This document shows positions 9,116-17,382 of a DNA stretch of 64,000 bases, one piece after another. This DNA comes from Pectobacterium aroidearum. Its GTDB lineage: Bacteria > Pseudomonadota > Gammaproteobacteria > Enterobacterales > Enterobacteriaceae. Within the stretch, counting starts at the first letter, position 1; each line of letters opens with the position of its first letter. The stretch spans positions 2,418,001 to 2,482,000 of the forward strand of contig NZ_CP166097.1 in the NCBI RefSeq assembly GCF_041228105.1, given 5' to 3'. The notes under the pieces are model-generated. The model made no database searches. It was not told the origin of the DNA and saw only the letters and a list, made by a program, of their open reading frames with translations. Both the position numbers and the translations under genes were made by a program.

Positions 9116-9934
9116 ATGAGACAGCAGGGTGAAGTGGTTATCCGTCTGTGGAATACCTTCTTTAATTTCTACGGGGCGGCGATGCTGTTGTTTTTGATTG
9201 TCCCTGTGTTGGTGATTGTTCCGCTTTCGTTTAATGCCGGTTCGTTTCTGAGCTATCCGCTGACGGGGTTTTCCCTGCGCTGGTATCGCGAGTTTTTTAA
9301 CTCCAGCGAGTGGCTGGGTGCACTGGGCAACAGTCTGCTGATTGCTCCGCTAGCGACGCTATTGGCGACGGTACTCGGCGTGTTGGCATCAGTCGGGTTG
9401 GTGCGCGGTGAGTTTCGTGGCAAATCGTTGGTGATGGCGGTACTGATTTCACCGATGATTGCGCCGGTGGTGATTGTCGCGGTAGGGATGTTTTTCTTCT
9501 TTGCCAAACTGTCTCTGTTGAACAGCTATCTGGGTTTGGTATTGGCACATGCGATGCTGGGCGTGCCGTTCGTGGTGATTACGGTCACGGCGGTATTGAA
9601 GAACTACGATCACAACCTGACGCGCGCCGCCGCGAGTCTAGGTGCTTCGCCGCTGCTGGCTTTTCGCAAGGTGACGTTTCCGCTAATTGCACCCGGCGTG
9701 TTTTCCGGGGCGCTTTTTGCCTTTGCGACGTCGTTTGATGAGGTGATCGTCACACTGTTTCTCGCCAGCCCGCGCCAGCGTACGCTACCGCTACAGATGT
9801 TTGCCGGCATCCGCGAGAACCTCGACCCGACGATCGCCGCCGCCGCGACCATGATGGTGGGCGCTGCGCTTATCCTGCTGATCGTGATGGAAATCCTGCG
9901 CCGCCGCTCGGAGCGTTTACGGAGTGGGGGCTAA
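9116..9934 (+). CDS. ABC transporter permease, PotC-like
   Basis: This is the second membrane subunit of the amine importer. The 272-residue protein has about six membrane segments, and its EAA loop (RAAASLGASPLLAFRKVTFP) docks the ATPase. The ATG has GGGAG about 8 bases upstream. It is the last gene of the three-gene operon; no ATPase gene follows, so the partner is inferred to be the PotA-like protein at 635-1729. A palindromic repeat element and a terminator follow. Confidence 0.88.
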   Translation: MRQQGEVVIRLWNTFFNFYGAAMLLFLIVPVLVIVPLSFNAGSFLSYPLTGFSLRWYREFFNSSEWLGALGNSLLIAPLATLLATVLGVLASVGLVRGEFRGKSLVMAVLISPMIAPVVIVAVGMFFFFAKLSLLNSYLGLVLAHAMLGVPFVVITVTAVLKNYDHNLTRAAASLGASPLLAFRKVTFPLIAPGVFSGALFAFATSFDEVIVTLFLASPRQRTLPLQMFAGIRENLDPTIAAAATMMVGAALILLIVMEILRRRSERLRSGG

Positions 9935-10123
9935 GGTGGGTAATCAAGTACTACATGTCATGTGAGGATGTTTCGTGCGCGTTGAGATCGCATTTCTCCC
10001 TTTGCATCGGAGAGCGCACGACCAAGGGCGACTCAGTTGCCGTCGCCCTTGGAACCCTGGCTTTTTGGCGGTTCATGATGCCGCTATGCGGTGCCTTCAG
10101 AGATAACGTTTTCCTGACGGACC

Positions 10124-10174
10124 GCCAGTGACGCGTTCCCGACGCGGCACTGGCTTTCGCAGCATCCATGCTGC
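10124..10174 (+). repeat. Tandem-hairpin intergenic element, copy 1
   Basis: Two adjacent hairpins are visible. The first pairs 10124-10136 with 10142-10154 (GCCAGTG-a-CGCGT against ACGCG-g-CACTGGC). After TTTC the second pairs GCAGCAT (10159-10165) with ATGCTGC (10168-10174). A related element lies at 21342-21397. The shared core is CACTGGCTTTCGCRGCAT. Both copies follow ABC-transporter genes. It resembles a REP-like dispersed element or a processing/termination signal. Confidence 0.65.
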
Positions 10175-10238
10175 TCATCCTGAAAAACGTTTTCTCTTCA
10201 GCATCATTCTACGCCAAGGGGAAAAATCGTTTTTTTTC

Positions 10239-10264
10239 GCTGAAATTTTTTTCAGCTTTTTTTA
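10239..10264 (+). terminator. Rho-independent terminator of the transport operon
   Basis: GCTGAAA (10239-10245) pairs with TTTCAGC (10250-10256), followed by eight T. It lies between the PotC-like gene and the operator of the next operon. Confidence 0.8.
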
Positions 10265-10275
10265 AAACCCAATTT

Positions 10276-10287
10276 ATGATGCATCAA
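10276..10287 (+). promoter_or_regulatory. Candidate operator ATGATGCATCAA before the SDR/kinase/phospho-lyase operon
   Basis: The perfect palindrome TGATGCATCA occupies 10277-10286, 45 bp before the SDR start. The 12 bases are identical to those at 6587 and 62520. This suggests joint control with the amine importer by a GntR/FCD-type regulator. Confidence 0.55.
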
Positions 10288-10331
10288 ACACCGTTTTGAT
10301 GAATCGTCTACAAAGGCTCAGGAGGTTCGGT

Positions 10332-11066
10332 ATGACAGCACAAAAAACACTCTTGCTGACCGGTGCCAGCCGGGGAATCGGGCATGCCACCGTTAAGCAT
10401 TTCCACGCGGCGGGGTGGCGGATCTTTACCGCGTCGCGTCAGAACTGGGCGGAAGAGTGCCCGTGGGCGGAAAAGTTGCTTAACCACATTCATCTCGATT
10501 TGGAAGATATCGACAGCCTGCAACAGACGCTGCCGCTGATTAAGGAAAAACTGGGCGGACGGTTGGATGCGTTGGTCGATAACGCAGGGATTTCGCCAAA
10601 GGGGGAAGGCGGGCAGCGTTTGGGCGTGCGCGATACAGACTATGCGACCTGGCTGCGGGTCTTCAACGTCAATCTGTTTTCCTGCGCACTGTTGGCAAAC
10701 GGCCTGTTTGACGAGCTAAAAGCATCACAGGGCTGCGTGATTAATGTGACCTCGATTGCCGGATCGCGCGTTCATCCTTTTGCTGGTGTTGCCTATGCCA
10801 CCTCAAAAGCGGCGCTGTCTGCGCTGACGCGGGAAATGGCGTTTGATTTTGGTCAGCATGGCGTTCGCGTGAATGCGATTGCGCCGGGGGAAATAGAAAC
10901 CTCGATTCTGTCACCCGGCACGGATGACATCATTGAACGGCAGGTGCCAATGCAACGCTTAGGTAAACCCGAAGAGGTGGCAAGCCTGATCTATTTTCTC
11001 TGCACCTCCGGTGCGTCTTATGTCAACGGCGCGGAAATCCACGTTAACGGAGGGCAGCATGTCTGA
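10332..11066 (+). CDS. Short-chain dehydrogenase/reductase
   Basis: This is a soluble NAD(P)-dependent oxidoreductase of the classical SDR family, 244 residues. It shows the cofactor motif TGASRGIG (about 9-16), the NAG motif as DNAGIS, a catalytic Ser in NVTSIAGSR, the YATSK (YxxxK) pair and the C-terminal NGAEIHVNGGQHV. The start at 10332 follows a perfect AGGAGG 6 bases upstream, which favours it over the upstream in-frame ATG. Its end overlaps the kinase start by 8 bp, so the two are translationally coupled. It probably oxidises or reduces an alcohol or aldehyde intermediate of the same pathway; the substrate is unknown. Confidence 0.88.
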   Translation: MTAQKTLLLTGASRGIGHATVKHFHAAGWRIFTASRQNWAEECPWAEKLLNHIHLDLEDIDSLQQTLPLIKEKLGGRLDALVDNAGISPKGEGGQRLGVRDTDYATWLRVFNVNLFSCALLANGLFDELKASQGCVINVTSIAGSRVHPFAGVAYATSKAALSALTREMAFDFGQHGVRVNAIAPGEIETSILSPGTDDIIERQVPMQRLGKPEEVASLIYFLCTSGASYVNGAEIHVNGGQHV

Positions 11067-12183
11067 AGGACGGCTTACGACATTTTCTCCCATGTTCCAA
11101 TCTTCTGCGTCCAATCAGCCGGTGTTTGCCGAGGCGGTATCGCATAGCGACGACCTGATGACGCAGGCCGTGCCGCAGGTTTCCTGCCAGCAGGCGCTGG
11201 CCATTGCCCAGCAAGAATATGGTTTGTCCGGGCAGATGGCGCTGCTTCAAGGCGAGCGCGATATGAATTTCTGCCTGACGGTCACACCAGATGAACGCTA
11301 TATGCTGAAAGTGATCAACGCGGCGGAACCTGCCGACGTCAGCGATTTCCAGACTGCGCTGCTGCTGCATCTTGCTCAGCAGGCACCTGAGCTGCCCGTG
11401 CCGCGAATCAGGCTGACTCTCGCGGGTCAGGCGGAAACGTGTGTTGAAATGGGTGGCGTACTGCTGCGCGTGCGGCTGGTGAGCTATCTGGCAGGCACGC
11501 CGCAGTACCTGACTGAGCCTTCCACGGCATTGATGCCGCAGTTGGGAAGCACACTGGCGCAGTTGGATAATGCGCTTCACGGCTTTACGCATCCGGCGGC
11601 GAGCCGTTCGCTGCTGTGGGATATCAGCCGCGCAGAGCAGGTGCGTCCTTACCTCGATTTTATTTCTGAACGACAGCAGCATCAGCATCTTCGGCGCATT
11701 TTTGATCGCTATGACAGCCGCGTCGCGCCCGAATTGATGACGTTGCGCCGTCAGGTCATTCATAACGATCTGAATCCGCATAATGTGCTGGTCGATGGGG
11801 CGTCACCGACGCGGGTGACCGGCATTATCGATTTTGGCGACGCCGTATTCGCCCCGTTAATCTGCGAAGTCGCGACAGCGCTGGCGTATCAGGTTGGCGA
11901 TGGCGCCGATCTGCTGGAACATGTTGTGCCGTTTATTGCCGCGTATCACCAGCACAGGCCGTTAGCACCAGAGGAGATCGCACTGTTGCCGGATTTGATT
12001 GCGACCCGCATGGCGTTGACCTTGACGATTGCACAGTGGCGAGCATCACGCTATCCCGACAATCGGGAATATCTGCTGCGTAATGTTCCGCGCTGTTGGC
12101 ACAGTTTGCAGCGTATCGCGACCTATTCCCATGCGCAGTTTGTGACTCGCCTACAGCAGGTTTGCCCGGAGGACATGCTATGA
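11059..12183 (+). CDS. APH-family small-molecule kinase (hydroxylysine/amino-alcohol kinase-like)
   Basis: This 374-residue protein of the aminoglycoside phosphotransferase/choline kinase fold carries the catalytic motif VIHNDLNPHNVLV and the metal-binding IIDFGDAVFAPL. The ATG at 11059 has GGAGGG upstream and overlaps the SDR stop. The next gene overlaps its stop as ATGA. Its partner is a class-III PLP enzyme of the phospho-lyase subgroup. In animals the pairing of an APH-type kinase with such a lyase degrades 5-hydroxylysine, so a role in phosphorylating a hydroxylated amino compound is likely, rather than antibiotic resistance. The substrate is inferred. Confidence 0.8.
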   Translation: MSEGRLTTFSPMFQSSASNQPVFAEAVSHSDDLMTQAVPQVSCQQALAIAQQEYGLSGQMALLQGERDMNFCLTVTPDERYMLKVINAAEPADVSDFQTALLLHLAQQAPELPVPRIRLTLAGQAETCVEMGGVLLRVRLVSYLAGTPQYLTEPSTALMPQLGSTLAQLDNALHGFTHPAASRSLLWDISRAEQVRPYLDFISERQQHQHLRRIFDRYDSRVAPELMTLRRQVIHNDLNPHNVLVDGASPTRVTGIIDFGDAVFAPLICEVATALAYQVGDGADLLEHVVPFIAAYHQHRPLAPEEIALLPDLIATRMALTLTIAQWRASRYPDNREYLLRNVPRCWHSLQRIATYSHAQFVTRLQQVCPEDML

Positions 12184-13484
12184 GTCAGAGAGATATCACG
12201 CCTGAAATGACAACGACAGAAGCGTTGCTGGCGCGTCGTCAGCGGGTATTGGGCAGCGGTTACCGCCTGTTTTATGAAGAACCGCTGCATGTTGTGCGCG
12301 GCGAGGGGGTGTGGCTGTTCGATCATCAGGGGAAACGTTATCTGGATGTCTATAACAATGTGGCCTCGGTCGGGCATTGTCATCCGGCGGTGGTAGAGGC
12401 GATGGCGCGGCAAAGCGCTCTGCTCAACACCCACACGCGGTATTTGCACTCAGCCATTGTCGATTTTGCGGAAGATTTACTCAGCGAATTTCCCGCCGAA
12501 CTAAATAACGTGATGTTGACCTGTACCGGCAGTGAGGCCAACGATCTGGCGTTGCGCATTGCCCGCCACACCACGGGGGGAACGGGCGTCCTGGTGACGC
12601 GCTGGGCGTACCACGGCGTGACCAGTGCGCTGGCGGAGCTGTCGCCGTCGTTGGGGGATGGCGTGGCGCGCGGTAATCATGTGAAGCTGATTGACGCACC
12701 AGATTCCTATCGTCAGCCCGGCGCATTTCTTACCAGTATTCGTGAGGCGCTGGCACAGATGCAGCAGGAAGGCATTCGTCCTGCCGCGCTGCTGGTGGAT
12801 ACCATTTTTTCCAGCGACGGTGTGTTCTGTGCGCCGGAAGGCGAAATGGCACAGGCGGCGGCGCTGATTCGCCAGGCTGGCGGATTGTTTATCGCGGATG
12901 AAGTGCAGCCGGGCTTTGGTCGCACCGGGGAGTCAATGTGGGGCTTTGCGCGTCACGGTGTCGTTCCGGATTTGGTGAGTTTAGGGAAGCCGATGGGCAA
13001 CGGGCATCCTATCGCCGGGCTGGTTGGACGTTCCGCATTGTTCGAGGCATTCGGGCGAGAAGTGCGTTATTTCAATACGTTCGGCGGCAATCCGGTTTCC
13101 TGTCAGGCGGCGCACGCGGTACTGAGAGTGATTCGGGAAGAACAGTTGCAACAGAACGCCCAGCGCGTGGGGCATTATCTGCGGCAAGGGTTACAGCAAT
13201 TGGCACAGGATTTTCTACTGATCGGCGATATTCGGGCTTACGGCCTGTTTATCGGTGTAGAGCTAGTCAACGATCGTGAAAGCAAAACGCCAGCAAGTGA
13301 ATCTGCATTGCAGGTGGTGAATGCGATGCGCCAGCGCGGCGTGTTGATCAGCGCGACAGGGCCCGCGGCGAACGTGCTGAAAATTCGCCCGCCGCTGGTG
13401 TTTCAGGAAGAACACGCCGATGTGTTTTTAACCACGTTAAGCGATGTCTTAACGCTAACTGACTGCACCCGCGCGCCGAGATAA
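12180..13484 (+). CDS. Class-III PLP enzyme, phospho-lyase-like (ETNPPL/PHYKPL subgroup)
   Basis: This 434-residue class-III aminotransferase-fold enzyme has the PLP lysine in SLGKPMGNGHP and the motifs YFNTFGGNPVSC, IGDIRAYGLFIGVELV and NVLKIRPPLVF. I recognise these as closest to the ethanolamine-phosphate and 5-phosphohydroxylysine phospho-lyases rather than to ordinary transaminases. Such enzymes eliminate phosphate and ammonia from a phosphorylated amino alcohol to give an aldehyde. The start at 12180 overlaps the kinase stop (ATGA) and follows GGAGGA; the upstream frame from 12096 is discarded. General annotation would say aminotransferase class III. Confidence 0.85.
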   Translation: MSQRDITPEMTTTEALLARRQRVLGSGYRLFYEEPLHVVRGEGVWLFDHQGKRYLDVYNNVASVGHCHPAVVEAMARQSALLNTHTRYLHSAIVDFAEDLLSEFPAELNNVMLTCTGSEANDLALRIARHTTGGTGVLVTRWAYHGVTSALAELSPSLGDGVARGNHVKLIDAPDSYRQPGAFLTSIREALAQMQQEGIRPAALLVDTIFSSDGVFCAPEGEMAQAAALIRQAGGLFIADEVQPGFGRTGESMWGFARHGVVPDLVSLGKPMGNGHPIAGLVGRSALFEAFGREVRYFNTFGGNPVSCQAAHAVLRVIREEQLQQNAQRVGHYLRQGLQQLAQDFLLIGDIRAYGLFIGVELVNDRESKTPASESALQVVNAMRQRGVLISATGPAANVLKIRPPLVFQEEHADVFLTTLSDVLTLTDCTRAPR

Positions 13485-13501
13485 CCGATTACGCGGGTGC
13501 A
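13464..13501. terminator. Hairpin between convergent genes
   Basis: TGCACCCGCG (13464-13473) pairs perfectly with CGCGGGTGCA (13492-13501) around an 18-base loop. It begins inside the end of the phospho-lyase gene and can serve both that gene and the convergent chemoreceptor gene. Confidence 0.65.
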
Positions 13502-13517
13502 GTAAAATGCGGGAAGG

Positions 13518-15044
13518 TTAGATGCGGAACGCCGCAACGGCGTGGCTGAGTTCACCTGCACGTTCGGACAATGAACCGGCGGCAGCGGCGGCCTCGTTAA
13601 CCAGTGCGGCGTTCTGCTGCGTGACCGTTTCCATCTGCGAAATCGCGGTATTAATCTGTCCTATGCCCAGACTTTGTTCATGGCTGGCGGTGGAAATTTC
13701 GGTCACCAGCGATGCAACCCGTTTGATGTCCTCTACGACGCTCTGAATCGTGCCGCCTGCGTCGATGACGACGGTGTGGCCGAGGTTTGCCTGCTCGACG
13801 GACGTTCCGATCAGTTCTTTGATCTCTTTCGCCGCGCTGGCACTGCGCTGTGCCAGCGTGCGGACTTCGCCTGCGACGACGGCAAAGCCTCGTCCTTGTT
13901 CGCCCGCCCGAGCGGCTTCCACGGCGGCGTTCAGTGCAAGAATGTTGGTCTGGAACGCAATACCGTCGATCACGCTGATGATATTGGTGATTTTCTCTGC
14001 GGATGACACCATCTGTTGCATGGCATTGGTCACATCGCCCATCATCTTGCCGCCATCAACAGCGCGCTGCGAGGCGGTCGTTGCCAGTTGGCTGGCGTGG
14101 GCGGCATGCGTGGCGTTCTGTTTAACAGAGGAGGTCATCTGCTCCATTGACGCCGCCGTTTCCTCCAGCGAACTGGCTTGCTGCTCGGTTCGGGAGGAGA
14201 GGTCGATGTTGCCACTGCTGATCTGGCTTGATGCGGTTGCAATAATGTCTGCGTTGCTGTGTACACGTTCAACGATATCCGTCAGGTTCAGCACCATTTC
14301 CCGCAGTGCGGTTTGCAATTGTCCCATTTCATCGCGCGAGGTAATTGCGATGCGATGCGTCAGATCGCCGCTTGCAACTTTTCTTGCTAAATCCACCGCA
14401 TTTTTTATCGGTACGGCAATCGACATAATCAACCGCCAGCCGGATAAGGCAACGATAACGACGCCGACAAGAAGCGTAATGACTACGAAAAATAATAGAT
14501 TACTGAAACTACTTTGTGATTCGGAATAGAGTGTCTGACCCACATCAGATTGTAATTTAATCAACTGGTCTGCTGTTTTTTGTAGCGGCGCGTATTCGCT
14601 TTTTAATGTGTGATTGATAATATATTCTAATGCATCTTTGTCATTTTTATGTATTGCATTGATGGCGGAAACAACGACTTTATCATTGTATTGCTTATAT
14701 AATACTGCAAACTGTTCTTCTAATATTTTTTCTTCGCCCGTTAAATACGTCTTACTGTATAAGTCCCATTGCTCATTATAAATTTTCTGTGCGTCTTCGA
14801 TGTGCGCTAGCCCGGTCTTCACATTGTTCGGTTGAGCGAGGTCAATGCTGGCGATTTCAAACATCACGTTGTTTACCTGTCTGGTGATATTATCCAGATA
14901 GCCCAGCGCGATCAGCCTGTCCTGGTACAGGGTTTTCATCGACTGGTTGGTATTATTCATGCCAAATAACCCAATCAAAGAGACAACCAAAAGCAATAAT
15001 GCCATTAACAACATAACCGAAATTAATTTAATTTTAATACTCAT
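13518..15044 (-). CDS. Methyl-accepting chemotaxis protein
   Basis: This transmembrane chemoreceptor of 508 residues has a membrane segment near residues 7-29, a periplasmic four-helix-type ligand domain, a second membrane segment near 190-212, a HAMP domain, and a long cytoplasmic signalling domain with the conserved hairpin tip [36 protein letters not shown]. The C-terminus lacks the NWETF-type CheR tether, so it is probably a minor receptor assisted by others. The ATG has AGAGG upstream. A FliA-type promoter lies 42 bp before it. Its ligand is unknown; proximity to the amine-catabolic genes is suggestive only. Confidence 0.93.
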   Translation of the reverse strand: MSIKIKLISVMLLMALLLLVVSLIGLFGMNNTNQSMKTLYQDRLIALGYLDNITRQVNNVMFEIASIDLAQPNNVKTGLAHIEDAQKIYNEQWDLYSKTYLTGEEKILEEQFAVLYKQYNDKVVVSAINAIHKNDKDALEYIINHTLKSEYAPLQKTADQLIKLQSDVGQTLYSESQSSFSNLLFFVVITLLVGVVIVALSGWRLIMSIAVPIKNAVDLARKVASGDLTHRIAITSRDEMGQLQTALREMVLNLTDIVERVHSNADIIATASSQISSGNIDLSSRTEQQASSLEETAASMEQMTSSVKQNATHAAHASQLATTASQRAVDGGKMMGDVTNAMQQMVSSAEKITNIISVIDGIAFQTNILALNAAVEAARAGEQGRGFAVVAGEVRTLAQRSASAAKEIKELIGTSVEQANLGHTVVIDAGGTIQSVVEDIKRVASLVTEISTASHEQSLGIGQINTAISQMETVTQQNAALVNEAAAAAGSLSERAGELSHAVAAFRI

Positions 15045-15085
15045 AAGTACCTCTAAATGACTCCAGAATAAGGAGCGGTATTTCT

Positions 15086-15112
15086 ATATCGACGGAGAAA
15101 AGATAAGGTTTA
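15086..15112 (-). promoter_or_regulatory. FliA (sigma-28) type promoter of the chemoreceptor gene
   Basis: On the minus strand TAAA (15112-15109) is followed after exactly 15 bases by GTCGATAT (15093-15086). The consensus is TAAA-N15-GCCGATAA, so six of eight -10 bases match. This fits control with the flagellar and chemotaxis regulon. Confidence 0.65.
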
Positions 15113-15481
15113 TATTGAGATTAACTAAAATTAAAAAATGGCATTAGGGGACTTGTAACAGCATCGATTTACATTGGTTTACAAAGCGATCGCTATTCTA
15201 TGCTGATAGGTAAATAACCATTAAAATATTATCCTGCCTGGAAAGTTACCGTTACAGCTAAAAGCGTGGAATAATCGTGACGATACGCTATGAAGGCACG
15301 ACTGTAGCGTTATCGTTTCTTCATAGAGGGGCGATTTTAAAAAAAAGAATCATTAATTTTTAAAAAAAGTGAAACGACACCAAGTGAAGATAATAATGAT
15401 AATGAATTTCCGTAATTAAATATTATCACTCCTGTGACGTTCCTCTTCCCCGCGTTAGAAAACGCGAAGAAGAGGGATCCG
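15113..15481. other. Intergenic region with minus-strand terminator-like hairpin
   Basis: The region between the chemoreceptor promoter and the phosphatase gene is mostly AT-rich. A strong hairpin pairs 15442-15456 with 15461-15475 around a 4-base loop; its two mismatches become G-U pairs only in minus-strand RNA, so it most likely ends the leftward phosphatase transcript. No credible gene is present. Confidence 0.55.
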
Positions 15482-16825
15482 TTAGCGGCGCTGTGCTGAC
15501 TGCACGGCGTCATGCAGGTTGAGGCGCTGCCAGAAATTTTGCGTGCCTTTGTCGCCCGGCGCACCGGAAAGCGGGTAACCGTCATCTAGCGCGGTTTTCA
15601 CCATCAGGTTTTTTCGCTCGGCGGCGGAGAGATGTGGAAGCACGGGATCGAGCAGGACTTCTGCACCTTCGGGAACGCTAATTGGAGACGCTTTACCGGG
15701 TTGCGCCGGTAGGCCGTAGGTCATCGTGTAGCGATAAAATGTCTTCATTTCCGGCGCGGCGTAGGGGTCGTCCTGTGGAGCGCTCTTGGCGCAGGCGCTC
15801 AACGTCGTACCACAGGCCTTCTCTAGCGCGCTGCGCAACTCCGTCTTCGCCTGTTCAAACAGTCGGCGATACAGTGGATCGTTGAGGTAATGCGCCACGT
15901 TACGTTCGGCCAGCATCCGTGACCCGATTACATCCAGCGGATAATGCACGCCCAGCACGATGCGTGAATAGCCGTAGCGCGCGCCGCGATCGATTAACGG
16001 GACGAAACGCTCAGGGATCATTTCCGCTAAGAGCAACGCATCGGTGTAGCCGGTGTTGGTATGCCCGCTCGGAAATGCGCCGCCGGAAGCCGTGTAGGGC
16101 TTATTATCGCCAATCACGGCGGTATCCGGCACCAGATGAATGGTGTTGTTCGGCTGGAGGAAAGGGCGCGGATAGTTAAAATGCTGTTTAGCCGCGGACG
16201 TACTGACGGCGGATAGCTTGAGTAAAACGGCTGCCTTGCGTATTTCACCGTGGTTATACTCGTTAATGAAGACCTTGCCCAAGCGTGGACCCAGCGCATC
16301 AGCCAGATAATAGAGATACCCCTGACCCTCTGCATCCACCAGTGCCTGTTCGCGCTGCCCGGTGGTGGCTTCGCGATTAATGCGCGTCACAATAGCGGTG
16401 TTTTGTTGTAACACATCGGTGGAAAGGTGTGAGAAGGATTCCAGTAACGCAATGCCCGCCTGCTGGTTGGCTTTCACGGCGAAGTCATAACCGCTGTTGT
16501 TGAGCCAATCGATATCCGCCATTTGTGGCGTTTCTCTCGCCTGCTCTAACTGCGCTCGGGTAAGCTGCGGCGCCTCTCCCTGGATCGCTTTGCGCAACGC
16601 AGCCTGAATGGATTGTTCCAGTTCAATCACGTGAGGGCGGTTACTGGCCTGCGTGGTGGTATCGACAATGGCGCTGATACTCGCGTTATCTGGCTGAGCC
16701 GGAGCCGCCACGCCATAGAGGGGGAACAGAAAAAGGCCAGCAACAGGCAGCCGTTTGAACGCCGATAAGATATTGAGCGCGGGTAATGTTTTGGTCGCCG
16801 GTAGCAGCATAGAGCGATAACGCAT
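15482..16825 (-). CDS. Secreted PAP2-family acid phosphatase
   Basis: This 447-residue exported phosphatase has a signal peptide ending near GVAAPAQ. The PAP2/class A acid phosphatase signature is present in three parts: KQHFNYPRPF, GGAFPSGHTNTGYTDA, and SRIVLGVHYPLDVIGSR. It should hydrolyse phosphate esters in the periplasm or outside the cell. It is longer than the classical PhoN type (about 250 residues), with extra N- and C-terminal regions. The ATG has GGATG upstream. It appears to be a single-gene unit. I see no Pho box that I would vouch for. Confidence 0.88.
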   Translation of the reverse strand: MRYRSMLLPATKTLPALNILSAFKRLPVAGLFLFPLYGVAAPAQPDNASISAIVDTTTQASNRPHVIELEQSIQAALRKAIQGEAPQLTRAQLEQARETPQMADIDWLNNSGYDFAVKANQQAGIALLESFSHLSTDVLQQNTAIVTRINREATTGQREQALVDAEGQGYLYYLADALGPRLGKVFINEYNHGEIRKAAVLLKLSAVSTSAAKQHFNYPRPFLQPNNTIHLVPDTAVIGDNKPYTASGGAFPSGHTNTGYTDALLLAEMIPERFVPLIDRGARYGYSRIVLGVHYPLDVIGSRMLAERNVAHYLNDPLYRRLFEQAKTELRSALEKACGTTLSACAKSAPQDDPYAAPEMKTFYRYTMTYGLPAQPGKASPISVPEGAEVLLDPVLPHLSAAERKNLMVKTALDDGYPLSGAPGDKGTQNFWQRLNLHDAVQSAQRR

Positions 16826-17382
16826 GGTGGCATCCTTAATCGGGAAGATAAACGTTTTCAGTGCGAGATCAGGCTAGGCGCTGATTGTGATAGTAATGTT
16901 TCAGGATATATTTTGAGATGCTTATCAACGAATTATCATGATTTGTTATGTTTGGTGATGTCGTGATGGGTATGGCGATCACCGAAGGCGGCGGTAACCT
17001 ATATAGAAGAAAAAGACATAAAAAAGTTTCTAAAAAACAGAAAGGTGATTTGCTTTTTTTATCATTGACGCAAAGCTCATTTCTCTCTAACTTAAACAGA
17101 CGAATATTTTTTAATATTTTATTGATTTATAAAGAATTAATCTAATTATAACAAAAATGGCAGCCATAAATAGCCCGGTTATTCCTCAATGCAAAAAGGC
17201 GATGAAGAGCCTATCTCTGTTCAACATAACAAGTGAAACAGTTCCGTGGGATAGGCTTAACGCCCGCTAATGAGAAATGACTTTACCCACAAACACAGGC
17301 TTCCCTACATCAAACAGGCTTACCTTGCGTATGCCACCGTTATATCTCTTAAAATAGTCAGTCAGCAGGAGTGAGTCAGGTA
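16826..17382. other. Long AT-rich intergenic region with a structured leader
   Basis: This is the divergent region between the phosphatase and the MetN-like gene. AGCCTATC (17208-17215) pairs with GATAGGCT (17250-17257), and inside it CTGTT pairs with AACAG, a nested hairpin about 125-175 bp before the MetN-like start. A short AT-rich frame at 16948-17145 lacks a ribosome-binding site and gene character. I found no clear MetJ box. Confidence 0.45.

Noticed and set aside
11059..12183. Aminoglycoside resistance phosphotransferase
   Set aside because: The APH fold is shared with metabolic kinases; coupling to an SDR and a phospho-lyase-like enzyme makes a catabolic kinase far more likely.
16948..17145. 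65-codon frame encoding a Lys-rich peptide in the AT-rich gap before the MetN-like gene
   Set aside because: No ribosome-binding site, strong AT bias with Lys/Arg/Phe runs, and no recognisable family; more likely non-coding.
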